This document shows, in pieces, positions 19,369 through 28,983 of a stretch of DNA of 64,000 nucleotides (position 1 is the stretch's first letter; every line of letters starts with the position of its first letter). Made by a program: the position numbers and the translations under genes. Origin of the DNA: Chrysophaeum taylorii. Its lineage: Eukaryota; Sar; Pelagophyceae; Pelagomonadales; Pelagomonadaceae. Location: NCBI GenBank assembly GCA_029834535.1, contig JAQMWT010000684.1, positions 62,001-126,000 on the forward strand, in the 5' to 3' direction. The notes beneath the pieces were generated by a model. The model was not told where the DNA came from and did no database searches. It saw only the letters and a program-made list of their open reading frames with translations.

Positions 19369-19824
19369 GGGTTGGAGAAGGTTGATGACAGACAGCGTGC
19401 TGTCGTAAAGGGAGTCGTCGAACAGGCTGTGTAAGTCTTCGGTCTTATGCTGCGTTAGTAGATTCCTGTTAGTGCATGGAGGAGTTATCTCGATAATATC
19501 ACAATAAAATTTGCGCCTTTCCTCTGGTTAGATTTGGTGAAGATGGTTGATAAAGGCGGGCAAAGATTCAAATAATAATACTGTAGGAAAACTGTGGCGT
19601 AACATGCGCACAAGAGTTTCATCAGACTCAACAACAACTTTTACGTTGATATTTAAGCCTAGGTCATTAGTGGCTTGAGACAGGAACGCTGGGGTTAACA
19701 AACCAGAACAAGTAACATGACAGAGGGTTTGCGAAGATTGGGCTCTTGTGAGAGAAACACTGGGCGTGAAAGCATTCATGTTAATGGTTGGGTATTCTGC
19801 TGAACAAATTTGTTCTGTTTCCAA
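19369..19824 (-). pseudogene. C5-methyltransferase N-terminal half of the giant Copia element
   Basis: Motif I is VTCSGLLTPAFL (second Gly of the usual F-x-G-x-G lost). Motif II is VVVESDE, with an acidic residue at the SAM-ribose position. Motif IV is DIIEITPPCTNRN, with the catalytic Cys codon at 19474-19476. Spacing between motifs fits bacterial and eukaryotic C5 methyltransferases, and motifs VI and VIII follow in the same frame at 19368 and below. A single TAA at 19528-19530 interrupts the domain; the second element copy has a sense codon there. A frameshift just before motif I separates it from the protease frame. Together these data identify a cytosine-5 DNA methyltransferase inserted between protease and integrase. 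Confidence 0.85.
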
Positions 19825-21908
19825 AGATTAAGAACCAAAGGGCGAATCCACGGGCGATCTGGTAAAACTCTCTTGAGGAGATAGTTATAATATGCCAGTA
19901 GATCCCTGTTTTCGTGGTATCGTTCGAGCGGAAATGCGAGGGAGCGTAGTTCGAGTTGCTTGTCGCGGGCGATGTTGTAGGTGAGACAAGGGAGAGCAGG
20001 CAAGTTAGATGCTACGTAATGTATGGGAATACGCACATCTTTGTCTATGCGGCTCGTGACAGCGCTGAGCTTTGGCTCAGATCGATCACTGAACACAGTG
20101 GTCAAGTTCGTCTGGTTCCACTCGAGCATGCTCAATATAGCGAGATGTCGGTTGTGTACTGGTTTAAGACATAAAGCGAAGTCAATCTTCACGTAACCGA
20201 TTTGTGGATGATCTGGTAGTGGAACAACAATGTTACGTGTTAACATCATATGGGAGGCACGTTGTTGTCCAGTGGCAGTTTGTATAATAATCGGTGCGTA
20301 TTTGGGATCCAGTGGAATAATATGATTCGGAATTGCGTAGTCGTAGCTGGACATTAAAGATATGGTAGCACAAGAGTCAAAATATAAAAAGGAACAATGT
20401 TGGGGAACACTGTTTACCTTCATATATTTCGTTAGAAGGGCATTTTCCGAATGCGGGCAAGTAGTGGAGCGACTGGCAGTGAAGAAGTTATCCAGAAATA
20501 AAAGGTTATTTGGAATGATAACCGGTTGAACAGGTGGTGATGGTTCGTCAGCCTCATCAGCCATGCCGTACTTCTCATCAAATGATGATAGCGAGGTCTT
20601 GTCGACATCCCTTGTGGTTTCGGCTTGTGGTGGTTGGTTCATGGCTGATTGGGCCTGTGAAGATAGCGAGGACAGTAACGCTGGTGGTAACGCCGAGATG
20701 GCGGAAGCAGTAAAGAGGTTAGGCACTATATCAGAGGGGTTACCCTGTGTGTTGGAGGCATTCTTGGTATCTGTAGTAGGAGGTGTTGCCTTTGGCGTGG
20801 GAGCAGTGGCAACAGTATGATGTTGTGGCTCCACGTAGTTTAACGACGTTTCGGTCAAGGATAGATGAACGTCTACATCAAAAATGATGTCTTCTGCGAA
20901 CATGAGTCGTTCGTTTAGACGAAGTAAGTCACCATTGTCCTCAGTGGATGTGGTTGATAGAATATCGGCGGATTGCAACAGAGTTTCAAACAACTTGGTG
21001 ATGTTCTGTTGTAGCTGAGCCGTGATATCATTATCTGTCACATGCCTTGTAAGTTCACTACACTGCTCTTGCAGTGTATTTATGGTGTGCTTAGTTCGAT
21101 CTAATAATTTCATATTAGATCGAGAGGACCTGTCGAAAGTGCGAGAGTAAATTGGATGGTCATGGGACTGTCCAGCAGTTCTCTTGGTGACATAAGAATC
21201 ACCAGAACGGTAATACGATAAGTCGCTGCGAGAGAAAGGCTGGCGTGCATCGTTAGAGTTACGCAAGCGTCTAGCGTTAAACGCGGAGGATGTTCCAGGT
21301 TGAGAAGAAGTAATGGACGCAAGAGCATTTGCAGTTTGAGTCAGACTTTTGTCTGATAGATCCAGCGTGTTTGTAAGTAGTAATTTCGGTTTTGGTTGTG
21401 GTGTCAAACCTTCAACGTAAGGTTGCCAAGAAACAGGGCGTTCTAAGCGTCTTTTGTTCGACCTATCTGATACTACATTATACAAGTCTAATGCGTATTC
21501 TAAGATATAGCTAGGGTTGGTAGGATGACACAATCGTTCAGCGTCTGGCACAGGCCGAGATGAAGATCGAGTTTCATACATATAACACCAGTCTACCCAA
21601 CCACGATCGTAACGATTGTTGCTGGTATTATCGGCATAATGCCGATGTATCTCTTCATAATTTTTTCTACAAAGAGTACCAAAGTCGAATTGAAGGTCAG
21701 TCTCTTCCTGGTTAAGTTGGTAAGAGATTTGCCTAAATGCCAGGACAGCTTCAATAAAGACATGGACATACCAGTTAGGATTACAAACAACAGAGTTAAA
21801 CTGCTGTTTCAGGTAGGATACATCAGTACTCGTAACAGACTCGTAGTGACTAAAGGCAATGAGCATAATGGCGCGAGCCTTGTTGGGCAAATAACTTTTG
21901 TTATACAC
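19776..21908 (-). pseudogene. Gag C-terminal part and aspartic protease of the giant Copia element
   Basis: A 710-codon frame. Residues 1-350 are Gag-like with basic and helical segments; a coiled-coil stretch (INTLQEQCSELTRHV) precedes the boundary motif LTETSLNY at 20835-20858. An acidic/Pro-rich linker follows, then an aspartic protease with active site FLYFDSCATISLM (the usual D-S-G replaced by D-S-C) and a downstream ATGQQRASHMML strand. The frame ends at TGA after QPLT. The first codons are not a natural start: Gag continues upstream across the insertion at 21916-23038. Confidence 0.85.
20835..20858 (-). repeat. TETSLNY boundary motif, site 5 (Gag / protease)
   Basis: Encodes LTETSLNY in frame between Gag and protease. 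Confidence 0.9.
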
Positions 21909-21916
21909 AAGTGCAG

Positions 21917-22250
21917 GCCAGTAAGTTCACCTAGTCCCAATCTCTAACCCCAGTAAGTTCACCTGGTCCCAGTAAGTTCACCTGGTCAGTAAGTTCACCT
22001 AGTCCAAATCTCTAACCCCAGTAAGTTCGGCGCAAACCCACTCGTGCTCACACCACTCCTTCGAGCTCGTCGCTGTCGCCTCCGCCAATCTAAGCTGCTT
22101 CGATCTGCACACGCCGCTAACCTTTGAGTTTACTCTAAAACCCCCAGTAAGCTCACCTGGTCCCAGTAAGTTCACCTGGTAACTATATTCACCTAGTCCC
22201 AATCTCAAAACCCCAGTAAGTTCACCTGGTCCCAGTAAGCTCACCTACAG
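21917..22250 (-). repeat. Array of a 19-20 bp repeat, CAGTAAGTTCACCTGGTCC
   Basis: About nine imperfect units in two blocks (21917-22030 and 22143-22250), some separated by AATCTCTAACCC-type spacers. Between the blocks, 22031-22140 resembles sequence following the repeat at 8202-8286. Confidence 0.85.
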
Positions 22251-22514
22251 TGCGCGTGTAGACGCCGGGAGGGGGGTTATCGGTATTGCGCAGCACGTGT
22301 GGGGTAGGGTGGAGTCGTCGACTCAGAAGAGCATATTCTCGGGGTTGCAGATCGACAGAGAGCCACGTAGAGCTGGACGTGACAGAAGACGGGCTTGTGG
22401 GCAAGAGGACGCGGACCTCGCGGGGCGTCTGGCCTGGCTCTTGTTGATCGTTTCGCGTAGGCGGGCCTTAAGGGATACAGGTTGGAGGAGCCTCGGTGAC
22501 AACGACACGATCAA

Positions 22515-22838
22515 TCATGTATCTGGTACCGTCGCAGTGGCCGTGCGACGGGTCGAGGTTGCGAAGACTTTAAGCTCGCGATCAAAGTCAGCATCCCGTT
22601 GGTTGTCAGGGAGTTGAAAACTCGACTGTAAAGAGCGAGGCGCCGGCTTCCGACCCAAACCTAGTCGGCCGAAAAGAACTCCGACGCCTCGTCTCCGGGA
22701 AAAAAAGGCCGCGGTCATGCGCGCGTTGTCAGCATCGACAACATCGTTTCGACGGGGCGTGAGAATGGCGCGCTGAAAGAGCCGCCGCGGGTCGTGGAAA
22801 TAGTCTGCGAGGTCGCCGTAGACGGCTTCGAGGATCAA
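22515..22838 (-). pseudogene. Pif1/Helitron-type helicase fragment
   Basis: A 107-codon frame with YGDLADYF, then HDPRRLFQRAILTPRRNDVV and DADNARM. This resembles the 'R-A-I-L-T-P-x-N-x-x-V-D-x-x-N' segment of Pif1-like helicases, including those of Helitrons. Nothing upstream or downstream completes a helicase. It indicates DNA captured from a transposon or host gene before insertion into gag. Confidence 0.5.
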
Positions 22839-22924
22839 TGGCTGGCTCGCGGGCCTACCTGATCCTTACCCTAAACCGGGGGACAAACAAGCAAACAAAC
22901 AGACAGACAGACAGACAAACATCT

Positions 22925-23038
22925 GGTCCCGCGTACTTATCTCCGCCCGTCAGGCACATCCCTCATACCCCACAAACCCACCCACATCCTTCATGGTCCC
23001 CCCACACACCCCCCTCTTAGCAGTCGACATTTAAAAAT
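22925..23038 (+). mobile_element. 114-bp short element with 12-bp target duplication
   Basis: Starts ggtcccgcgtacttatctcc and ends cagtcgacatttaaaaat. Directly flanking it on both sides is agacaaacatct (22913-22924 and 23039-23050). A second copy in reverse orientation lies at 53548-53644. The ends are not inverted repeats, so a small retroposon-like element is more likely than a MITE. Confidence 0.75.
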
Positions 23039-23039
23039 A

Positions 23040-23729
23040 GACAAACATCTGTCGATTAGTAGTAAGGACCTCATTGATGGCGGGCCAGGCCGCAAGTGCT
23101 GGTTTTCCAACACTTTCAAGACTGAAGTAAGTATGCAAGAATGTAGCATACGTGTTCTGATAAGTGTGCCAATCAGCAGCAGTTAGCGAGAACATGGTAA
23201 CAGGGGCACGAACACGGGTGTCAAAAGCTAATGCTTTCGGGTGCGCGCGATTTAAGATTCGTTCCTCTTCTAAGAAACGAACATTGATTTCAGGGCGTAA
23301 TGCCTTGACTTCATTGTCGTAACAGAGAGTAGCTAGCTGAGCTACTTCTGTGTCAGTTAAGTCGGGGAAAGCTTCATTGGTGAAGTGCCGTTCCTGATAC
23401 TCAGGGGGCAATTCATCAACAGCTAAATGGAGATCAGCAGCCCTATCGGTCTTCCATTCCAGGAAAACGCGATCGAGAATTTGATTCCGAAAGATCTCGT
23501 AGTCCTTGCATGACCGAGTGTATGCTTCGTACGAGTCGTACTCGAGGAAGGCATCGGCATGACTGGACCGTAATAATTGTTTAATATGCTTGATTTGCAA
23601 GGACACCTTGCGAGTTTGAAGCTGAAATCGATTTCCTTCGTTGAGAAACTCAACTACAGGAGCTTCGAGCTTCAGTATGTCCGCACCTGTGATCGCCTTG
23701 GGTGCGGCTCGTGCTGCGTGTTCTGCCAT
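23040..23729 (-). pseudogene. Gag N-terminal part of the giant Copia element
   Basis: A helical Gag-like protein starting at ATG 23729 (MAEHAARAAPKAI); the frame is open back to 23819 but without an ATG there. It is cut by the insertion at 23038. Features include KVSLQIKHIKQLLRSS and the PEYQERHFTNEAFPDL stretch; no zinc knuckle is seen. Confidence 0.7.
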
Positions 23730-24238
23730 AGCAGTTGACGGGGAACCTGTGGGTTCAGTCGCGCAGTTGACACTGTCTAGACATTCTAAGGGGGTCTGTC
23801 TATCGGTGTCTATGTACACTCATTCGTTATCGATGGAAAGACGTCTATTTGACGACTGTGCAAGCTGTGAGTCCAGAGTAGTGTCGCTAAGCGTAGTCAC
23901 TCATGGCAGCTGGTTTTTTTTGGTGCTCTCAAGGAGCTTGTTAGGTGCATTGCCAGGGAATGTACGAGTGGACGTACCCAAAATATTCCATAACATGTGT
24001 GCAAGAGTACAGGTTAGCCACTTACGCACGCACATCAACATTAACATGACAACACGATACTATGAACAGGTGCACACAAGGTTACACGATCATGTGTGCA
24101 AAATATGCTATATACAGCCCAATGGTAATGGCGTTGTATAAACAAGCGTGTTTGCGTGGCGAGGCTGGACTGGCGCGGTAACAGTCCAAAACCCATAGGT
24201 TACGTGCACGCTTTAACACATGGCTTCTCAGGGACCCG

Positions 24239-24253
24239 CCTGGGCCCATAACC
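24239..24253 (-). other. Primer-binding site of the giant Copia element
   Basis: The plus strand reads CCTGGGCCCATAACC and abuts the 5' LTR end at 24254. This is the anticodon arm of eukaryotic initiator tRNA-Met (CTGGGCCCATAACC), not its 3' end. A primer ending there would be a 5' half-tRNA, as known for Drosophila copia. Confidence 0.8.
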
Positions 24254-24568
24254 TGCAGAGCATTTAGCATGCAGTGGTAAGTCACCTGGGAAACCACCCC
24301 GTCTCATCATGAACGTCTGGAAGTTTTTAATTCGGGGAATGAAAGGTATGTTCCCTATATCCTCAGAACACGACAGGCGGCATCTAGAACTACACGAGAA
24401 AGGTTAAGTGTATAGTGCTAAATACCTCGGGACGCGCTAGACCATGATGATGAGCTTAAGCACAAATCAGAGGACTATTTGATTGTGTAGAAAGGAAGAA
24501 GAAAGGGTAAGGAAGAGATCACGTTCTCAACGGGCGGATAAGGGTAAGAGGCATCAGATTTCTCTACA
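24254..24568 (-). repeat. 5' LTR of the giant Copia element
   Basis: Matches the 3' LTR at 11293-11602; its right end reads TCTCTACA where the other LTR has TCTCTGCA. Confidence 0.92.
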
Positions 24569-24569
24569 A

Positions 24570-24958
24570 TAGGACTCTGTATCTTACGGCACGCAGGGTG
24601 GAACAATCCAAGGTTGGAAGGTGAACCAGACGAGGATAATTGTCTTAGTCGAATTTGCAAGCGGAAGGAAGGAGGTTTGAATTTTGAGGGAACGCCGTGA
24701 TTAAGACTCGGAGAGTAAATCCTCAAGAGAAGAGAAGTAAGGAGTGGTCCTGTGGACCAGAAGTGGGGTGTTGGAGTACCATAGAGTCGTATACGATATG
24801 GGCATAACTCTCTGGACCTAGAAAGATCGAGTGTTGTCGTGTTATCATTATCCTTCTCCAAATTATTGCGAAGAGAAGTAATACTAGAAGTGGTAGTGCC
24901 GGTGACAAGAAGTAATAGGAGGTATCGTCATCAACAGAAACTCCAGAGGATTACGGAG
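24570..24958. other. Spacer between the two giant elements
   Basis: No recognisable gene. A minus-strand frame (24861-24475) is open for 128 codons but resembles no family and runs into the LTR. Confidence 0.35.
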
Positions 24959-25242
24959 TGCAAAAGAGCTGAAGAACCATCCCGCCTCACCGTGTTAGTC
25001 TGGCAGGTAAGAGTTCAGGGAACAGGCTAGTTCTCCTAGCCTCAGCACACGACAGACGACACGTAAAAATACACTTAGGTTAACATGTTAGACTACGTAC
25101 CTACGGGATGCGCTAATCCGTGATGTTGAGCGTGAGCACAACTCAGAGGACTATCTGGTTGTGAAAGGGAAGAAGAAGGATAAGGAAGAGATGTCGATCT
25201 CAACGGACGGCGCAAGGGCTAGAGACTGCAGATTTCTCTGCC
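24959..25242 (-). repeat. 3' LTR of the second giant element copy
   Basis: Diverged from the other two LTRs but collinear, beginning TGCAAAAGAG and ending CAGATTTCTCTGC, with an adjoining CTCGAGGGGGGG-type polypurine tract on the sense strand. Confidence 0.8.
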
Positions 25243-25830
25243 CCCCCCTCGAGGAATCAAGAATGCCAAAGAGGTAATAATCTTGTTGACTCAAGAGAAA
25301 GCATGGAGTAGTGAAGTGGGGTGAGACGACTTTGATTTAAATCTTCGCGTGCCTTAGGGAGTAACTCCGGAAAAGGAAGCCCGTTGGGAATGTTTGGAAC
25401 ACTTTGTAAACAAAGCTACTTCTTTTCAGCTCTAAACGAGGGCACCAGAAGGAAATGATGATGGTAGCACTGAAGAGACATTCGAAATCATGGTTGGTTG
25501 TGTTTGTTCAGGTTTGATTTCATCAGTTTCGTTGATAGCCTGGACATCATCGTCATTGTTAGCGTTGATATTAAAAACAAAACGATAATTTCTGCTGCGG
25601 TGGAAGAGGAGTATTAGTTAATTAAGAGTTGATCCACGATTATGGGAATAGGTCTTGGGAATAAGTTCATGGAGTTGCGAATCTTCAATTCGATCGGCTG
25701 AAAGATGTGGCTCGACGAAAGGACCAGATAAGGTATTATTGCCATCGACTTGGAGGCAAGGGTGCCGTATGGATCTTGCCGAAGTTTAGGAAACGCCCAT
25801 CCGCAACTTGTATTAGGTGGTTCGCTAACC
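25243..25830. other. Decayed 3' internal region of the second copy
   Basis: No coding sequence that I can align to the first copy. RT, RNase H and most of the 3' coding region are absent, consistent with a large internal deletion. Confidence 0.4.
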
Positions 25831-25833
25831 GTT

Positions 25834-26215
25834 GGTTGCGATGGAGGACGGCGCCTAACACGCTTGCTCCCTGCGGCGGCCCCGGCCGTCCCGGAGTGAG
25901 ACGGTGCCTGCTCGCCTCCCGGGCTGGCCGGTTAGCACCCGGAAAGTCCGCGCTGGGATGGGGTTCGCTCGGTTGGGCAGAACGCGACGGACAGGTCGAT
26001 TTATTGTTCGTGGACCAACACGTCCGCGGCCTGCGACGCTTTTGCACGACCTCGCACAAGACGGTCCACCATCAACAAGTCCGTCCTCGTCCCTAGCCTC
26101 TGCCCCAACTGCGTGATTTTCATCTGTAATTCCGTACCGGCTCCTGCCGGTCCGGCCTGGCTCCCATGCTCAGGAGAGGTCTGAAGTTAGTTAGTTAGTT
26201 TAGTTTAGTTTAGTT
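25834..26215 (+). repeat. SINE-like element, copy C (full length, (TTAG)n tail)
   Basis: From GGTTGCGATGGAGGACGG to the tail gaagttagttagttagttta and beyond, about 380 bp. It is collinear with copy B and inserted in the second giant element. Confidence 0.8.
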
Positions 26216-26499
26216 AAGTGTTCCGTTACTTCAACTGGCAACTTGGGGATAATCTTCTTTTTATACATGTCAGCAGAAATACGCAGCGGGACACCATTAG
26301 GGAACAAAAGTGGGTAACCATAATGCTCTCTTTCCTTTCTTTGGTCCCCTTGAGCAGATTGTGGATTGAATTGCAGGAGCGTCAGCATGAGCCTTTTATA
26401 ATTGGGCCTCTCATAGGGAAGAAGGAGGATAACTCCAAGAACTGCGTTAATTCGTTGGATACTTAAATATTGTTGAGAACATCGAGCAGCGCAGTCTGA

Positions 26500-27700
26500 C
26501 CTATTGACTGCAGGAAGGTGTTACAGGTACTCTGAAAGTCTCGCTCACTGAGAGCCAGAGTCTATGTACGTGTTGAAGTCGAAGGTGAGGCAGTTAGAGA
26601 GCGTAAGTGTGAGGGGATTACGTTCTTTGACCTTTACAGCATCTTCCGTTCTACGACTCAGTGAAAGTCTGTGAGTATGCCACCAGCGGCTTTGCACGTA
26701 CCAACAATAGAAGCTTGGAGGCAAGCAGTGATGTACTGCATAGACGCGGCTTTGCTTTTGTTGGGGCGTCGAGGACCTGGTTGAAGTTCGAGATTATCTT
26801 GAGTGAAAAGTCCCTTGTAAGATGGTAGGAGGGGTGGTGGCTAAACGGTTTATCGACAGTGGAAGGAGTGAGCGGTGTAGTGTCTGCAGGTGACGTGGAC
26901 GTAGGGTGATGTGAAAACGGGAGGAGGAGCAGGAGCCGGAGAGGGATTTTGAGAGTTCACTCCTCTAAGTTTGATTCCCCCTCTGCAATGCGTCATCGGG
27001 GTCATCTTCTTTTTCGGGTGTTATGTCGAAAGTGACGGGCGTGAGCGTCAGGAGGAGGAGCATGTTCAAGATCGAACGTGTACGTGGAGTGTAATTTAGA
27101 AGAGACACGGATTGCCCGTTCTCAGGGTTGAGAACGACGTCTGCATGATGATCAACACGAGGAGCCATAAGTGGGTTAAAAGCGTTAGCGCAACAAATGT
27201 AGAGATATGAAGCGCCGTACTTGTGCTGTTCACGAGGTTCCAATAGCAGGAAACACCCAGCCCCAATTTTTTTCAGGTTATCATGTTGGGGCGTTATTAA
27301 CTCACTGTATAGGAACTGTTGTGGGCTAATGATTGCATGATGGATGCGTTCAAGCGATGCGTTTGGGACCAAATTGTAGCTTTGCACCGTATGAACCACT
27401 GCCCATGGGAAATGAATGGTAGGCTCTACGATTTTCGCGCCTTTGTCTTGAGCATTGAGAAGGTTGCGAAGCCGTGTAGCAGAGGCAGAGGCAATGAAGC
27501 CAATAGCCTGCTCGACTTTATGGTTAAACACATGAAGGTAAGGCGGAAATGCGATGAGGTTGATACCTTCATCAACACGAAAAGGAGCTGTAATGTGTTG
27601 ACTCAGGTACGGTTTGAGAACGCACCGGAATAAACGGTCCGAAGGTGGACGTTATGTTTCGTTCTACAGAAATTGTAGTGAGAGTCCAAAGCTTGGGTTA
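26500..27700 (-). pseudogene. Integrase tail and RT leader remnant of the second copy
   Basis: A 188-codon frame (27531-26965) matches the first copy's integrase end nearly residue for residue (KVEQAIGFIASASATRLRNL, HAIISPQQFLY). From 26960 to about 26500, short matches to the pre-RT region of the first copy (around 16260-16400) remain. Confidence 0.8.
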
Positions 27701-28100
27701 GTTCAGTTGCGTTGGTCGTTCTCGTGAAGTAGGCCAGCAGAATGGCACCAAGTAGATAGCTTTTCTTCGGAATCGACAAGAGAAGTGAGGGAGTAGGTCA
27801 TGCCAAGAGCGTGTATGGATGTCTTACTTGGTAGACCTTTTTGTGACAAGGAGATTACCGTCAATGTGTTTACCTCTCTAGTTATAAAATAAATGTTGTG
27901 ATTGGAGGTGGAGTATATGAGAAATAACCTGTTAGTACATTGGTTAGTTTCGAAAATCGTGCTATCGTAGGACACGGGGGTTGGAAGATTAGGCAGAAGC
28001 CTAGAAAGATGCTGGAAAGCAGGGTGAATGCTTTCAAGCGACTAGGATTGGCAGCATTCGGCAGATGTGACGTTGAGTCAAGTAAGAACCCTGGATGATG

Positions 28101-28983
28101 CTAAGTGCACTCAGGGTGCGAGTCGTGTGTGGATTGTTCCATAGCTTGCTGGGAATGTAGCCTGAGAAAAAAGAGATTTAAGGTCTTTAGTTCATGCAAA
28201 CTCAGCCGTGTACACTGTGCGAGATAAGGCTGGGAAACCCGTAGGTGAAGAGACAATGGGTGGATCTGTAGAGACTCGGGCCCAGTCCTTTGCGAGATTC
28301 TTTGACAGCCACAACTGTTTTTGGTATGGCAGAGAGATCGTCTGCTATGTTCATGAGCTGCTTTGGATGTTGATTTGGCCAGGAAAGGACGTTGAGGTTG
28401 CCGGTGTGGTATCTGCGTACTGCAGATCCATCTTTCCCGAGCCTGAAAGTCTCCGCAGAGGTATGTCGGAAAGCGGTCGACAACATCCATAGCGTATTCA
28501 AGTGTGGAGTGAACTAAATTGGCTACGGACACATTGTCCTTACACATGGCGGGGTCATCTCAGCAAGCAGGACCGGGGGCTTGATTAGTTTGATAACAGA
28601 AAGAACACTGTCAAACAAGGCATCATCGAGTACATTTTCGACAGTTCAATAGTCTTGGAATTCTTGATTAAATTGCGGTTCGTAGAACGGGGGGTTACCT
28701 CCACGACGTCGCAGTAGAATTCCCGCCGTTCAGACTCAGAAATGGAATGTAAATGGTTAATGAAGGACGGCAAGGATTTAATGACGAATATATTCGGGGA
28801 ACGTCGGCGTAACACTCTTGCTAGAGCATCATCAGACTCGACAACAACTTTAACATTGATGTTCAAGGCTAAGATTGTGTCAAAAAATGCGGGAGTCGAC
28901 AGACCAGAACATAGCAATATGACAGAGGGCTTACGCGACTGACCGTATTCTATAGAAAGGAACACTGGTCGAGAATTCGGTCA
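28101..28983 (-). pseudogene. C5-methyltransferase remnant of the second copy
   Basis: Motif I is VILLCSGLSTPAFF and motif II VVVESDD. The motif IV region reads VTPRSTNRN, so the catalytic Pro-Cys of the first copy is Arg-Ser here. Motif VIII is GDFQARERWIC. Motif I follows an in-frame TGA at 28981-28983, aligned with the TGA that ends the protease frame of the first copy. Confidence 0.8.

Larger units (their letters stand above)
21916..23038. mobile_element. Composite insertion within gag of the giant Copia element
   Basis: Gag coding sequence stops at about 23050 (TTNRQM) and resumes at about 21912 (LVYNKSYLPNK). The 1.1 kb between them contains a short repeat array, a helicase-like coding fragment, a TCTG/TTTG microsatellite and the 114-bp element at 22925-23038. 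Left and right borders of the whole insert show no clear duplication, so it probably arose in more than one step. Confidence 0.75.
11293..24568 (-). mobile_element. Giant Copia-type LTR retrotransposon carrying a C5 DNA methyltransferase (inactive)
   Basis: A 13.3-kb element including a later 1.1-kb insertion, bounded by LTRs of 310 and 315 bp that start TG and share 7-bp inverted ends TGCAGAG/CTCTGCA. A PBS adjoins the right (5') LTR and a polypurine tract adjoins the left (3') LTR. A candidate 5-bp target duplication is acaat at 11288-11292 and 24566-24570, if three terminal LTR bases were lost on the right. Module order in the sense direction is gag, aspartic protease, cytosine-5 methyltransferase, an unknown region, integrase, RT, RNase H and an extra 3' coding region. 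Integrase before RT is the Copia order. Stops, frameshifts and an altered RT active site show that it is dead. At about 12 kb without the insertion it is more than twice the usual Copia length. Confidence 0.93.

Noticed and set aside
19776-19824. Programmed -1 frameshift between protease and methyltransferase
   Set aside because: The overlapping frames suggested it, but no slippery heptamer lies in the right frame. Alignment with the second copy shows the protease frame continues in frame after a TGA; the frame change in copy 1 comes later and looks like a mutation.
21917-22250. CRISPR-like array of CAGTAAGTTCACCTGGTCC
   Set aside because: Units are adjacent or separated by repeated, not unique, spacers, and the context is a eukaryotic retroelement.
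26200-26400. Helitron-like N-terminal fragment (HYGYPLLFPNGVP)
   Set aside because: The Y-P-L-L-F-P-x-G string resembles Helitron proteins, but the frame is only 62 codons and nothing adjacent supports it.
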